Source of the DNA: Bacillota bacterium
GTDB lineage: Bacteria; Bacillota; Clostridia; Christensenellales; CAG-138
Direction: 5' to 3'
Length of the DNA stretch: 64,000 nucleotides
Assembly (NCBI GenBank): GCA_023455425.1
Contig: JAEYCM010000046.1
Span: forward strand, 1 to 64,000
Part shown: positions 16,381 through 25,710 of the stretch, in pieces
How the letters are laid out: each line of letters starts with the position of its first letter
How positions within the stretch are numbered: the stretch's first letter is position 1
Notes under the pieces: generated by a model
Told to the model about the DNA's origin: nothing
Databases searched by the model: none
The model's input: only the letters and a program-made list of their open reading frames with translations
Translations under genes and position numbers: made by a program

Positions 16381-17333
16381 GATGTTTGAATATCTTGTAA
16401 TTCACACCGATTATATCCCTTATCTTTTAAAAAAGTATATAATAATTGTTTAGCTAAAGTATGATCAACAAGGGGACCAATAGTAGCTCCAACAACCCAA
16501 GATTTCCGCTCTAAAAGCACATCAATATATGGGACAATTAATCCTTCTCTATTTTTGTATTTTACAGCATATCGAGCGTAGGCAGTAGCTTCAATAGGTA
16601 TTTCCTCTGGAACGTATAATATTGCCCGTATTTCATTTTCGGATTGAAAATGGTGACTCTTGTACTGGAACTTTAATCTAGTAAGATAATTCCGAATTAC
16701 AGTCTTCGCAATAGAATTAAATTCTGGATTTAATATATAGGGTTTAAAATCCAATATTATTTTCGAGATGAGCTCTTTATTTTCTTCGGTAGAGTATTTT
16801 ATTTTGTAGAGTTCAAGCTCATGGCCGCGTGTTTCTAAGGCTTCGCGACTAAAGAACTTCTCGAAAACATGGCTGCAGAACTTAATATTGTACCCTTGAT
16901 CACGATTGTTTTTTGAATAATAACGCCACATCGGTAGAGAATCTTGATCCGATGAAAAGCAACACAAATAAGAAGTATATTTAACCAATTTGAAATTGGA
17001 GGTATTATTTATGCGAAAGAGAAAAGCACGGGTATCCTGTAGATCTAAATTGATTATTTCATTATAGTGGAGTTCAGTAATCTGATCTTCTTTTAAAAGC
17101 TTTTTGCAGACTGCATCGTAATGCTCAGATAATAACTTTCCCTCAGATAGGTCGTTTAGACAATCCATCCTTGTAAAATGCAAATGTATGCCATCTGAAT
17201 GATCTAGAATACCTAGTAAACCTACTGGAGAGGTATAGTGAAATAGATTGAGCGCTGAACTTAATTTGAGCGAGGATTCAAAGTGCTCGTACTTTAAAGC
17301 TAAGTCAATAAACTTATCAAATTCAGTTTTCAT
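16359..17333 (-). CDS. DUF2971 family protein in an AT-rich island
   Basis: A 324-residue protein. DUF2971 features are visible: LFHYTSPVGLLGIL near the N-terminus, RMDCLNDLSEG, CCFSSDQDSLPMWRYYSKN, and SENEIRAILY in the C-terminal half. The family is widespread in accessory regions and has no settled function; members occur near phage-defence genes, but nothing here shows that role. The start is placed at ATG 17333, where GTGGGGGCTC precedes it; a TTG at 17366 is the alternative. Base composition over the gene is far richer in A and T than any neighbour, with rare-looking codons, so recent transfer is likely. No transposase or integrase borders it. Confidence 0.82.
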   Translation of the reverse strand: MKTEFDKFIDLALKYEHFESSLKLSSALNLFHYTSPVGLLGILDHSDGIHLHFTRMDCLNDLSEGKLLSEHYDAVCKKLLKEDQITELHYNEIINLDLQDTRAFLFRINNTSNFKLVKYTSYLCCFSSDQDSLPMWRYYSKNNRDQGYNIKFCSHVFEKFFSREALETRGHELELYKIKYSTEENKELISKIILDFKPYILNPEFNSIAKTVIRNYLTRLKFQYKSHHFQSENEIRAILYVPEEIPIEATAYARYAVKYKNREGLIVPYIDVLLERKSWVVGATIGPLVDHTLAKQLLYTFLKDKGYNRCELQDIQTSQVPIRY

Positions 17334-17412
17334 GAGCCCCCACAGTTTTATAAAGAATAAACACAATATTTTGCAAAGTATGGCATGAGTATATCACATT
17401 TTTTTACCCGCG

Positions 17413-18657
17413 CTATTTGAACGTCGCCACGAACCTTGTATACTGCCCTACTTCGCTTTCGGCCCGGATTTCCCCGCCGTGCGCCGTGACGATCGCCTGG
17501 GCAATGGCGAGACCCAGCCCATATCCCCCGCTTTCCCGCGCGCGGGCGCTGTCCACCCGGTAGAAGCGGTCAAACAGATGCGCCAAATGCGCGGGCTCGA
17601 TGCCCGCTCCGCTGTTTTCTACCGTCAGCACGGCGGCGTCCCGCACGGTCTGTAGCGTCGCTTTCACATATCCGCCGCGCGTCGTATGGCGGCACGCGTT
17701 ATCAAGAAGAATGCATACGAGCTTCTTTAAGGAAAGCGCATCGCCATCTATCATAATGCCGGGCGCAATGGAAGATTCCAGTGCCAGCCCTTGCTCGTAA
17801 AGGAGCGCGTCAAAAGAAAGAAGCTGTCCTTCCACAAGCGCGCTCAGATTGGTTTGCGCATATACGGCACGGGAGCGCGCCTCGTCCAGCCGCGCAAGCT
17901 CCAGCATATCCGCAATCAGGCTGGCCATGCGCGTTTCCTGCTCCTCCATGGCGCGCAAATACTTTTGTTCCGGCGCGGGTTCGGGGAGCGATTCCTTGAG
18001 CAACGATAAATTCGCGTTAAGTATGGCGAGCGGGGTCTTCAGCTCATGGGAGGCGTCCGCCACAAATGCGCGCTGCCGTTCGAATGCCTGCTGCACCGGC
18101 TGCGCCGCGCGGATTGCAAGGTACATGCTAAGCCCCCACAGCGCCAAAAGGCTCAACGACCCCGCGCCCAGGCAGATGAATAAGGCGTTGCGCATCATCT
18201 CCCGCTGGGAACTGAGGTCCGCAAACGCGATCTTGCGTGCGGGGCCAGCTTCCCGCGTATCGTACGCGAATGCGTATTCGTCGAACACGATCTCTCCGCT
18301 GTCCTTGCCTTGGGAAAGCGCAAGGGCTTTCATTTGCTCCACCGTTTCTTTGGAAAGCTCGGGCGGATTGGTCTGGCGCAGGATATCGCCGTTCCCGTCA
18401 TATTCGATGAGCACGCCGCCGAACAGCGGGCGCATGCCCGGCCCGCCCTGGATGCGCGCGCTCAGCATGCGGTCAAGTGTTTCCTCTGTCACGCGCCTGT
18501 TCTGCGCGCCGAGCAATAGCAGCAAAATGGCGATGACGCCCAACAGCACCCCGGTCAGCAGCGCCATGTTGATGCGCACCATACGCGTCCTTAGCCTTTG
18601 GACTGCGGCGTCCTCTGTTAAGACTGCGGCTTTTTGCCGCGTTTCTTTGCGCTTCAT
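17413..18657 (-). CDS. Sensor histidine kinase
   Basis: A 414-residue membrane kinase. Two hydrophobic segments (about residues 30-50 and 157-178) bracket an extracytoplasmic sensor of about 105 residues. The cytoplasmic part has the H-box DASHELKTPLA (His near residue 205), an N-box LLDNACRHTT, G1 NSGAGIEP, and G2 GYGLGLAIA. The H-box follows the second segment within about 25 residues, so there is little room for a HAMP domain. Its start codon overlaps the end of the response regulator gene by four bases (co-translated). The pair is divergent from the MacAB-like efflux genes and probably controls them, sensing an envelope stress or peptide. Confidence 0.93.
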   Translation of the reverse strand: MKRKETRQKAAVLTEDAAVQRLRTRMVRINMALLTGVLLGVIAILLLLLGAQNRRVTEETLDRMLSARIQGGPGMRPLFGGVLIEYDGNGDILRQTNPPELSKETVEQMKALALSQGKDSGEIVFDEYAFAYDTREAGPARKIAFADLSSQREMMRNALFICLGAGSLSLLALWGLSMYLAIRAAQPVQQAFERQRAFVADASHELKTPLAILNANLSLLKESLPEPAPEQKYLRAMEEQETRMASLIADMLELARLDEARSRAVYAQTNLSALVEGQLLSFDALLYEQGLALESSIAPGIMIDGDALSLKKLVCILLDNACRHTTRGGYVKATLQTVRDAAVLTVENSGAGIEPAHLAHLFDRFYRVDSARARESGGYGLGLAIAQAIVTAHGGEIRAESEVGQYTRFVATFK

Positions 18658-19343
18658 AGCGTATCAAACAGGCGGTAGCCCACGCCCCGTACGCTCTGTA
18701 TTTCCACATGGGCATGGATGTGGGTAAGCTTCTTGCGCAAGAATGAGATGTATACCTCCACAATGGAAATGTCCGCCGTGTTGTCATATCCCCAGATGCG
18801 GGTATACAGGTCTTCCTTCTGCACCGCCGTATGCTTTCGCTGCAAAAAATAAGAGAATATTTCCGTTTCTCTTTTCGAAAGTCTTACGCTTTCCTGCCCC
18901 CGCGAAAGCGTATAGGCGCGCGGAAGCAGAGTGATATCCGCAAAATGCAGCGCGTCGCTTTTTTCCAGCTCTCCGGTGCGGCGGGAGAGCGCCCGCACGC
19001 GCGCTAAGAGTTCCTCCAGCGCAAAGGGCTTGGTCAGATAATCGTCCGCCCCGCAGTCCAGCCCCACCACCCGGTCGCTCACATCCGCGCGCGCGGTCAG
19101 CAGCATGACCGGAGTGGAGCGTTTCTGCTGGCGCAGGGCGCGCAAAATCGCAAGCCCGCTGTGCTGCCCGGGCAGCATCACATCCAGCACGATGACGTCA
19201 AAGCATTCATTGAGCGCGACGCGCATGCCTTCCGTGCCGTCGTAGGCGATTTGTACCGTATAGCCGCTTTTTACAAACGCTTCTTCCAAGGCCTCGGTCA
19301 TGGCCCGTTCGTCTTCCACCAGCAACAGCTTCACCGGCTTCAC
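18654..19343 (-). CDS. OmpR-family response regulator
   Basis: A 229-residue regulator. The receiver domain has the acidic pair E10/D11, phosphorylated D54 (VIVLDVMLPG), T83 and K105; the C-terminal half is the winged-helix effector domain (LSKRETEIFSYFLQ ... VYISFLRKKL). It is the first gene of the two-component pair and divergent from the adaptor gene, sharing a 230-base intergenic region that contains a candidate binding site. Confidence 0.95.
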   Translation of the reverse strand: MKPVKLLLVEDERAMTEALEEAFVKSGYTVQIAYDGTEGMRVALNECFDVIVLDVMLPGQHSGLAILRALRQQKRSTPVMLLTARADVSDRVVGLDCGADDYLTKPFALEELLARVRALSRRTGELEKSDALHFADITLLPRAYTLSRGQESVRLSKRETEIFSYFLQRKHTAVQKEDLYTRIWGYDNTADISIVEVYISFLRKKLTHIHAHVEIQSVRGVGYRLFDTL

Positions 19344-19484
19344 CTCGTATCTGTCGTATTAAAAAATGAAATCCAGGCGCTGCCAGTATCGTACCACACT
19401 TTTTCCCCGTTTTGTGGGCCATAAGCTTCAAAAAGCATGGCAAAAAAGGTACAGATTTTGGCTCGATTGTGACAAAGTCCCTTT

Positions 19485-19518
19485 CTTTAAGGGTTCTTAA
19501 AGGCACGTTCGCTATAAT
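19485..19518 (+). promoter_or_regulatory. Promoter -10 with inverted-repeat operator for the efflux operon
   Basis: A perfect inverted repeat CTTTAAG-4-CTTAAAG occupies 19485-19502, and a TATAAT -10 lies at 19513-19518, so the repeat covers where a -35 would be; no good -35 hexamer is seen. This is what an activator-dependent promoter would look like. The divergent response regulator is the obvious candidate to bind it. Confidence 0.6.
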
Positions 19519-19575
19519 GGCAAAAAATGAAATTCGGGCCGTGATCAGTTTTTGATTCGGGAGGGGTAAGACAGG

Positions 19576-21258
19576 ATGCAGCGTAAGGTGAGTGAAAAGG
19601 GCAGGCGCAGGCATGGCGGGGAAGAGATATTAGCCATGCTGGGTGAAAAGGAAGAGCGGGCGCGTCCAAAGAAAACGAAATGGATATTCCTTGGGGGCGG
19701 CGCGCTGCTCGTCGCCGCTGCTGTGCTCCTATTGGTACTGCCCGGGGAAAAGACGGCGCAAAGCGAAACGCTTTACCGCGAATACCAGGTGGAGCGCGGC
19801 GACATCATCGTTGGGCAGAACGAAAGCTCCTCCATCTCGCTGGACCGGGAAACCGTGACATTCCCGGTTTCCTCCACCGTGGAGGAGGTATATGTCAAGG
19901 CAGGTTCTTCCGTGAAAGCGGGCGACCCGCTTTTGAGGCTTGACGCGGAAGAGATTTCAACGGGCCTTGCAAGCTATGAGCTGGAGCTGGAGCAGGCGGC
20001 GCTGGAAGTGGAAAAAGCGAAGCTGGACCAGCAAACAGGCCTTTTAAAAGCGCAGCAGGAGTATGCCCTCAGCGTCGAGACCGGGAAGCTTGCTTCCTCC
20101 CAGGAGAACCTGACGGTGGAGGAGCTGCAGCTTGCCTTAACCAACGCGCAGACCGCCTATGCGGCTGCACAGAAGGCGTATGAAGAATATCTCCAGGCCA
20201 GCGCGAGCTTTAAATCCGCAAAGGCCTATCTTGAAAATTTGGAAGAGCGGGTAGCAGAACTCGAAGACGACCTTGCGCGGGCGCAGGCGGCTTCCCCCAG
20301 CAGCGCTTCGGATATTGCCGGCATCAAGGAAGAGCTTTCGGATTATCAGGCGGCTTATAACGAATACAAGACGGATTTTACAGAGAAGTTCGGCAGCGAC
20401 GTGGAAGATATGGATGATGTTGCGGAAAAACTTGCGTCCCTTGCCGCCAATGTGGAAAAGACGGAGCTTGCCCTTGCAAAAGCAAATCTTGCGCTGAGCA
20501 CGGGGAGTACCAGCGCGGACCAGAACAGCGCGCTTGCAAAGAACGAAGCCTCCACGGCAAAAACCACGCTGGAACTCGCGGAGCTGCAGCTCCAGCAGGC
20601 GGTCGACGCAGCGGAGGAGAAATACGACCAGCTTGCCGCGGAAATTGAAGACCTCAAAGAAAGCATCGCGCTTGATGGGCTTGTGCTCTCCCCCTGCACC
20701 GGCATGGTGGCAAGCGTCAATGTGGAGGCGGGCGATTCCTTTGACGTCACCTACAACGAAGATCTCGGCATGCTCATGGAGCAGACGCTTTGCACCCTAA
20801 CGGATATCTCGAGCGTATACGTGCCCATCACCATATCCGAAGAGGATATTTTAAACGTCTTCATCGGCCAGGAAGCAAATGTGACCATGAACGCGTTCGA
20901 AGGCCGGGATTTTGAGGCGGAGGTGGACGCCATCACGGTGGAATCCTCCCGCTCGGGCGCGGCAACCGTGAGCTATACGGTCAACGTCCGGCTCAAGGGC
21001 GAGAACGCGCAGCTGATGTACGAGGGCATGAGCGCGGATGTTACGCTCCTGCAGCGCGCGGCGCTCGACGTCCTATATGTCAATGTCGCGGCGGTCACCA
21101 ACACCAACGGCGTCGCCACCGTGCAGAAGCTGGTAGACGGCGAACCGGTCACGGTAGAAGTGAAGACCGGATTTTCCGACGGACGCTATGTGGAAATCCT
21201 GGAGGGCCTGCAGGAAGGGGATACGGTGCGGGCAGAAAGTGCGGTGGGACGCGAATGA
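19576..21258 (+). CDS. Efflux membrane-fusion adaptor (MacA-like)
   Basis: A 560-residue membrane-fusion protein. One N-terminal transmembrane segment (about residues 36-57, after a basic leader) anchors it. The lipoyl/barrel half VYVKAGSSVKAGDPLLRLD is followed by a very long Ala/Glu/Lys-rich coiled-coil hairpin (about residues 125-355), then the second barrel half SPCTGMVASVNVEAGDSF and the beta-barrel and proximal domains. In monoderm bacteria such adaptors pair with MacB-like ABC transporters to export peptides, antibiotics or lipids. The TGA overlaps the ATG of the permease (ATGA), so they are co-translated. Confidence 0.9.
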   Translation: MQRKVSEKGRRRHGGEEILAMLGEKEERARPKKTKWIFLGGGALLVAAAVLLLVLPGEKTAQSETLYREYQVERGDIIVGQNESSSISLDRETVTFPVSSTVEEVYVKAGSSVKAGDPLLRLDAEEISTGLASYELELEQAALEVEKAKLDQQTGLLKAQQEYALSVETGKLASSQENLTVEELQLALTNAQTAYAAAQKAYEEYLQASASFKSAKAYLENLEERVAELEDDLARAQAASPSSASDIAGIKEELSDYQAAYNEYKTDFTEKFGSDVEDMDDVAEKLASLAANVEKTELALAKANLALSTGSTSADQNSALAKNEASTAKTTLELAELQLQQAVDAAEEKYDQLAAEIEDLKESIALDGLVLSPCTGMVASVNVEAGDSFDVTYNEDLGMLMEQTLCTLTDISSVYVPITISEEDILNVFIGQEANVTMNAFEGRDFEAEVDAITVESSRSGAATVSYTVNVRLKGENAQLMYEGMSADVTLLQRAALDVLYVNVAAVTNTNGVATVQKLVDGEPVTVEVKTGFSDGRYVEILEGLQEGDTVRAESAVGRE

Positions 21259-22622
21259 TGCAGATTTCCGAGGTCCTGCGGCTGGTCTGGATCAACATCA
21301 TTGAGAACAAGTTCAAGATGATGATGACGTCACTCGGCGTTATCGTGGGCGCAGCCACCATCGTCATCGTTATCGCCATCGGCCGGGGCGGGCAGGCGGA
21401 CGTGGCCGACCAGTTCAAAAATCTCAACGCGGGCGCGATCGACGTGAGCGTTGGCGACGGCGTGGATATGGACGCCATGATGCAGGGAGGACCGGGTGCA
21501 ATGGCCGGCGCTATGCCGAATGTGGATTTCAATGAGATCCGCAGGCAGGTTGAGCAAAGCGGCGGAGGGATGTTCAGCATGACCGTGCCCGGCGGCAGGA
21601 CGTTTTCCATAGGCGGCGGAATGCCCGGCGGAAGAAACAGCCGGGAAAACACCGTGCGCCTGACGGCGGACGATGTGGAGGATATCCGTTCCCTTGTGCC
21701 TGGCCTAAAAGAGGTGACCATCCTGCAAAGCGGGGAGACCGCTATTTACGGCGGTTCGCTGGAGGAAGAGAAGACCTCCACCGTGGTGGGCGTATATGAG
21801 GATTATCGGAATGTCAGCAACCTCTCCGTGCTCTACGGGCGGTTTATTGAGGAAACGGATACCGACTATGAGGATTATGTCTGCGTCATCGGCTACAGCC
21901 TGGCCGAAGAACTCTTTACCTACGCCGCCTATGCGTATGGAGACTATCTGACAATAGACGGCAAGAATTACGAGATTGTGGGCGTGCTGGACAGTATGGG
22001 CGACGTCTCTTCGGGCATCAGCCCCGATACGGCGGTCTACCTCCCCTATACCACGGCGCAAAAGCAGATATTCGGCTCTTCGGCGGAGCCCAAGATTGCG
22101 GCGGTAGCCGTTAACGTAGAGGATGTGCCCGGGATTATGGAGGATATCGAAGCGCTGCTGACCGAAAATTATCCCGACGGCTTCTTTGACGTAAGCGACG
22201 CCGGCAGCGCCATGGAAGCGGCTTCTAGCTCCGCAAACACGCTGGCGCTGCTGCTGCTGGGCGTTGCGTCCATCGTGTTTATCGTGGGCGGCATCGGCAT
22301 TATGAACGTCATGTTTGTTTCCGTCAAGGAGCGCACGTCTGAAATCGGGCTATTGAAAGCCATCGGCTGCTCCAAAAAGACCATACTGCTGGAATTCCTG
22401 CTGGAAGCCTGCATCATCTCCGTGATCGGCGGATTGATCGGCGTGGGCATCAGTTTCGGTCTGTTGCCGCTGGTGCAGCTGCTCGGCATGCGCGTGGAAG
22501 CAAGCGTGTGGGGGTATGTATTGGCGCTTATGTTCGCGGTGATCACCGGCACGGTGTTCGGGTTCTATCCTGCATGGAAGGCGTCGAGATTGGTGCCCAT
22601 CGAGGCTATGAATTTGGAGTAG
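21255..22622 (+). CDS. MacB-like ABC transporter permease
   Basis: A 455-residue FtsX/MacB-type permease without an ATPase domain. One transmembrane segment near residue 25-45 (MTSLGVIVGAATIVIVIAIG), an extracytoplasmic domain of about 270 residues, and three C-terminal segments from residue 325. The extracellular domain has a Gly/Met-rich insert (MMQGGPGAMAGAMP and GGGMPGGRN, about residues 75-130), which is longer than the family usually shows. It forms a mechanotransmission transporter with the adaptor and the ATPase encoded further on. Confidence 0.92.
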   Translation: MMQISEVLRLVWINIIENKFKMMMTSLGVIVGAATIVIVIAIGRGGQADVADQFKNLNAGAIDVSVGDGVDMDAMMQGGPGAMAGAMPNVDFNEIRRQVEQSGGGMFSMTVPGGRTFSIGGGMPGGRNSRENTVRLTADDVEDIRSLVPGLKEVTILQSGETAIYGGSLEEEKTSTVVGVYEDYRNVSNLSVLYGRFIEETDTDYEDYVCVIGYSLAEELFTYAAYAYGDYLTIDGKNYEIVGVLDSMGDVSSGISPDTAVYLPYTTAQKQIFGSSAEPKIAAVAVNVEDVPGIMEDIEALLTENYPDGFFDVSDAGSAMEAASSSANTLALLLLGVASIVFIVGGIGIMNVMFVSVKERTSEIGLLKAIGCSKKTILLEFLLEACIISVIGGLIGVGISFGLLPLVQLLGMRVEASVWGYVLALMFAVITGTVFGFYPAWKASRLVPIEAMNLE

Positions 22623-22653
22623 AAAGCGTCAAAGGCAGGGTAACAGGAGGGCT

Positions 22654-22703
22654 GAGGGCGCTGCCCTCAAACTCCCGCTTAGGGCCGTAACGGCCCTAAG
22701 AAC
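22654..22703. repeat. Composite palindrome copy 3 (hairpins B and A)
   Basis: Hairpin B (22654-22668) is GAGGGC-GCT-GCCCTC. Hairpin A (22678-22700) has arms CTTAGGGCCGT and ACGGCCCTAAG, perfectly paired. Same orientation as copy 2. It lies inside the efflux operon, between permease and lipoprotein genes. Confidence 0.87.
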
Positions 22704-22802
22704 CCAGAGTACCTCTCTTCGGGGCAAGGTCTCTGAAAAGGAGTGTATTGTTGGTCTAACGCCTAAAAAGCAAGCCGGACGGATCAATATAAGGAGAATG
22801 CT

Positions 22803-23393
22803 ATGAAACGAATCATCATGCTGTTGTGCGTATTGCTCCCGCTGTTGCTGTGGGGGTGCTCCGCGACAAAAGGAGAACAGGAAGGGCTCATTAAGGACGG
22901 CGCCGCGCAACCGGCAATGGAAGACGGCGGCAACACCGTCTATGGGAAAGTGGAAAGCATTGTGGGCAACGAGGTCGTGCTTGCCCTGGGCAAGCCGCAG
23001 CAGAGCACAGCCTCAAGCCTGGAAGCGCCGGAAGGGCAGAAAGTACAGATTGGAGAAGCGCCGCAGGGGGAGGTTCCCGAAGGGACGGTTACCTTTGGGA
23101 CAGGCGAGCGTCCCAGCGGGGAAAAGCGTTCTTTTGGTACCGGCCAGCGTCCAGGTGGCGGGCAGGCGCTCTCCGGAGAAAACAATGTCCAATCCATACA
23201 GGCGTCCGGCAATTCAGGCGGGATGGGACGCAGTGTGTCCCTGGATTATACGGGGGAGACATCAACCTACCTGCTGCCTGTAGGCATGGCGATCGGTTCC
23301 GGGGATTTCTCCAACGTCAGCGAGGGCATGGTGCTCGCCCTTTCCCTGAATGAGGAAGGCGCCATTACCGCCGTTCGCATCCTCTCTGTCTAG
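22803..23393 (+). CDS. Lipoprotein of the efflux operon, Gly/Ser/Gln-rich
   Basis: A 196-residue lipoprotein. The signal peptide ends in the lipobox LLWGC (Cys near residue 19). The middle is low-complexity, with GTGERPSGEKRSFGTGQRPGG-like repeats (about 99-125). The last 50 residues (YLLPVGMAIGSGDFSNVSEG) form a compact domain with the look of a small beta fold. AAGGAGAATGCT precedes the ATG. It stands between permease and ATPase genes, so it likely works with the transporter on the outer face, for example in capturing the substrate. I do not recognise a family. Confidence 0.82.
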   Translation: MKRIIMLLCVLLPLLLWGCSATKGEQEGLIKDGAAQPAMEDGGNTVYGKVESIVGNEVVLALGKPQQSTASSLEAPEGQKVQIGEAPQGEVPEGTVTFGTGERPSGEKRSFGTGQRPGGGQALSGENNVQSIQASGNSGGMGRSVSLDYTGETSTYLLPVGMAIGSGDFSNVSEGMVLALSLNEEGAITAVRILSV

Positions 23394-23402
23394 GAGGCGA
23401 AA

Positions 23403-24083
<681 letters not shown>

Positions 24084-24108
24084 TTTTTAGGGCGTTGATG
24101 GGGTGGGT

Positions 24109-24156
24109 GTTTAGGGCCGTTACGGCCCTAAACAGAGGTTTGGAGGCAGGGCCTCC
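24109..24156. repeat. Composite palindrome copy 4 (hairpins A and B)
   Basis: Hairpin A (24109-24133) is a 25-base palindrome with arms GTTTAGGGCCGT and ACGGCCCTAAAC. Hairpin B (24142-24156) is GGAGGC/GCCTCC with a three-base loop. Orientation is the reverse of copies 2 and 3. Confidence 0.87.
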
Positions 24157-24189
24157 GGCGAGTTGTGACCGCTGCTATCCTCCGGATAG

Positions 24190-24218
24190 TTGACGCACCT
24201 CATTTGTTCCTGTAACAT
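24190..24218 (+). promoter_or_regulatory. Promoter of the MFS gene
   Basis: TTGACG (24190-24195) and TAACAT (24213-24218) spaced 17, 45 bases upstream of the start codon. Confidence 0.55.
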
Positions 24219-24262
24219 GCTGTATGGTGTCTCAAATCCATATATTGGTCAGGAGAAGGCAA

Positions 24263-25462
24263 ATGCAGCAATCCGGGGTTTCCTCGCGGCGCGTCAATAT
24301 TCCGTTTGTGCCCATTGCGGCGGGCATGATGTTTTTTATTGGGTTTGAGTGGGGCGGCTTCCAGCTTGCGCTGCTGCGCGTGGCGCAGGAATTTTCCCTG
24401 ACCGAATCCATGATGGGCGTGCTTGCCGGGCTCCAGTTTCTTGCTATGGCCGGGTTGCCGCTTCTTGTGGGCCGCCTGGCGGACCGGGTGGGGAAAAAGC
24501 GGATTTTGCTTATGTTCCTGCCCGTATTCGTGCTGGGCTGCGTGCTTGCCGTTTTGAGCCGCTCGCCATTTGTGTTTATTCTGGCTGTACTGCTGATCGG
24601 CACCGGGTTTTCCGTGACGGAATGTGTTTCCGCCGCGGTGGTCTCGGATATCAAAGGCGGGGCGTCCGCGCGTACCATGAACGTCGTACAAAGCCTGTTC
24701 AGCATCGGTGCGGTGGCCGGGCCGCTGGTATCGGAATTTTTCATGCTGCGCGGCGCGTCCTGGCGTGTGGTGTTTCTGGCGGCGGGCTTGGGATACCTGC
24801 TTCTGTATCCCCTGCTGCTGCTTTCCCGCGTTCCTGCCGTTAAAACGGAGGAGGCGCGAAGAGGGAATATGCTGCGGCTGTTTAAAACCCCGATGCTGGC
24901 GTTCATGGGCATTGCCATGTTCCTTTACGTGGGCATTGAAAGCGGCATTGCGTTCTTTATCGATAGCTTTTTTCATCTGGAATTCTCACAGGCGGGTATC
25001 GGCGCATACGGCATCGCCATTTTCTGGCTTTGCACGGCGCTTTCACGCATCGCGTTCGGCCAAATACGCTTCCAGCCCCGGCGTGTGGTGCTTCTGGGGT
25101 TTGCGTTGATTACGGGTTTGATTGTGCTGATGTACTTTGTAACGGGGGAGGCCGGCATGCTGATCCTCTGTGCGGCGGCTGGCATCGCCTGCGGGCCGGT
25201 CTGGCCCATCATCGCGAGCCTGGGCATGGGCGCATGCCCGGAGGATACGGGAACCGCAATGGGCGTTTTGTCCACCACCGGCAGTCTGGGCGGCGCCGCG
25301 CTGCCCGCCCTCATCGGCGTACTGACCGAGCTTTGGGGCATACGATCGGCGTTTATGGCGCTTGCTGCCGTCGCGTTGGCGACAACGGGCATCATGCTGG
25401 TTGTTCAGGTATATTTCAAGCGCAAGGCACAGCCGCCCTGCGCGCCGGAACAGAGCGGATGA
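24263..25462 (+). CDS. MFS transporter
   Basis: A 399-residue protein with about twelve hydrophobic segments and the MFS signature between segments 2 and 3 (GRLADRVGKKRILL). The start at ATG 24263 (MQQSGVSSRR) is set by CAGGAGAAGG just ahead; the frame extends to 24224 without a site. The substrate cannot be told from sequence. A hairpin stands downstream, followed by a convergent fucU. Confidence 0.88.
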   Translation: MQQSGVSSRRVNIPFVPIAAGMMFFIGFEWGGFQLALLRVAQEFSLTESMMGVLAGLQFLAMAGLPLLVGRLADRVGKKRILLMFLPVFVLGCVLAVLSRSPFVFILAVLLIGTGFSVTECVSAAVVSDIKGGASARTMNVVQSLFSIGAVAGPLVSEFFMLRGASWRVVFLAAGLGYLLLYPLLLLSRVPAVKTEEARRGNMLRLFKTPMLAFMGIAMFLYVGIESGIAFFIDSFFHLEFSQAGIGAYGIAIFWLCTALSRIAFGQIRFQPRRVVLLGFALITGLIVLMYFVTGEAGMLILCAAAGIACGPVWPIIASLGMGACPEDTGTAMGVLSTTGSLGGAALPALIGVLTELWGIRSAFMALAAVALATTGIMLVVQVYFKRKAQPPCAPEQSG

Positions 25463-25485
25463 CGCGACCGGATCGTTTATGAAAA

Positions 25486-25513
25486 CGGGGCCTGCGCATA
25501 TGCGTAGGCCCCG
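25486..25513 (+). terminator. Hairpin after the MFS gene
   Basis: Stem CGGGGCCT/AGGCCCCG with central CGCATATGCG-like pairing (25486-25513), then AGCGTTTTAG. The T-run is short. Confidence 0.6.
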
Positions 25514-25570
25514 AGCGTTTTAGAGAGTATCCACATAGGTATTTCCCCCTGGGCGGGCGTTTTAGGAAGG

Positions 25571-25599
25571 GGTTTGGGGAAACGCAGTTTCCCCAAACC
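25571..25599. repeat. Perfect 13-bp hairpin, B-module-like
   Basis: Arms GGTTTGGGGAAAC and GTTTCCCCAAACC around GCA. Its shape and flanks resemble hairpin B of the composite palindromes, but no A module is next to it. No T-run on either strand. Confidence 0.7.
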
Positions 25600-25612
25600 A
25601 AAAAAATAATCG

Positions 25613-25632
25613 TCGGCGCGTTAAAGCGCCGA
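25613..25632. repeat. Small inverted repeat
   Basis: Arms TCGGCGC and GCGCCGA around GTTAAA. Confidence 0.6.
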
Positions 25633-25666
25633 TACTTTAAATCTCAAATAAGCTTATAGATACTAG

Positions 25667-25688
25667 GGCGTGCGCATATGCGCACGCC
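25667..25688 (-). terminator. Palindrome downstream of fucU
   Basis: A perfect 22-base palindrome, GGCGTGCGCA and TGCGCACGCC with TA centre. It starts 23 bases beyond the fucU stop. No strong T-run, so terminator is a likely but not certain role. Confidence 0.5.
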
Positions 25689-25710
25689 TCGTATCATTCA
25701 AATAGGGTTC

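Noticed and set aside
24109..24156. Palindromes as transcription terminators
   Set aside because: No run of T follows the stems on either strand in most copies, and some lie inside operons.
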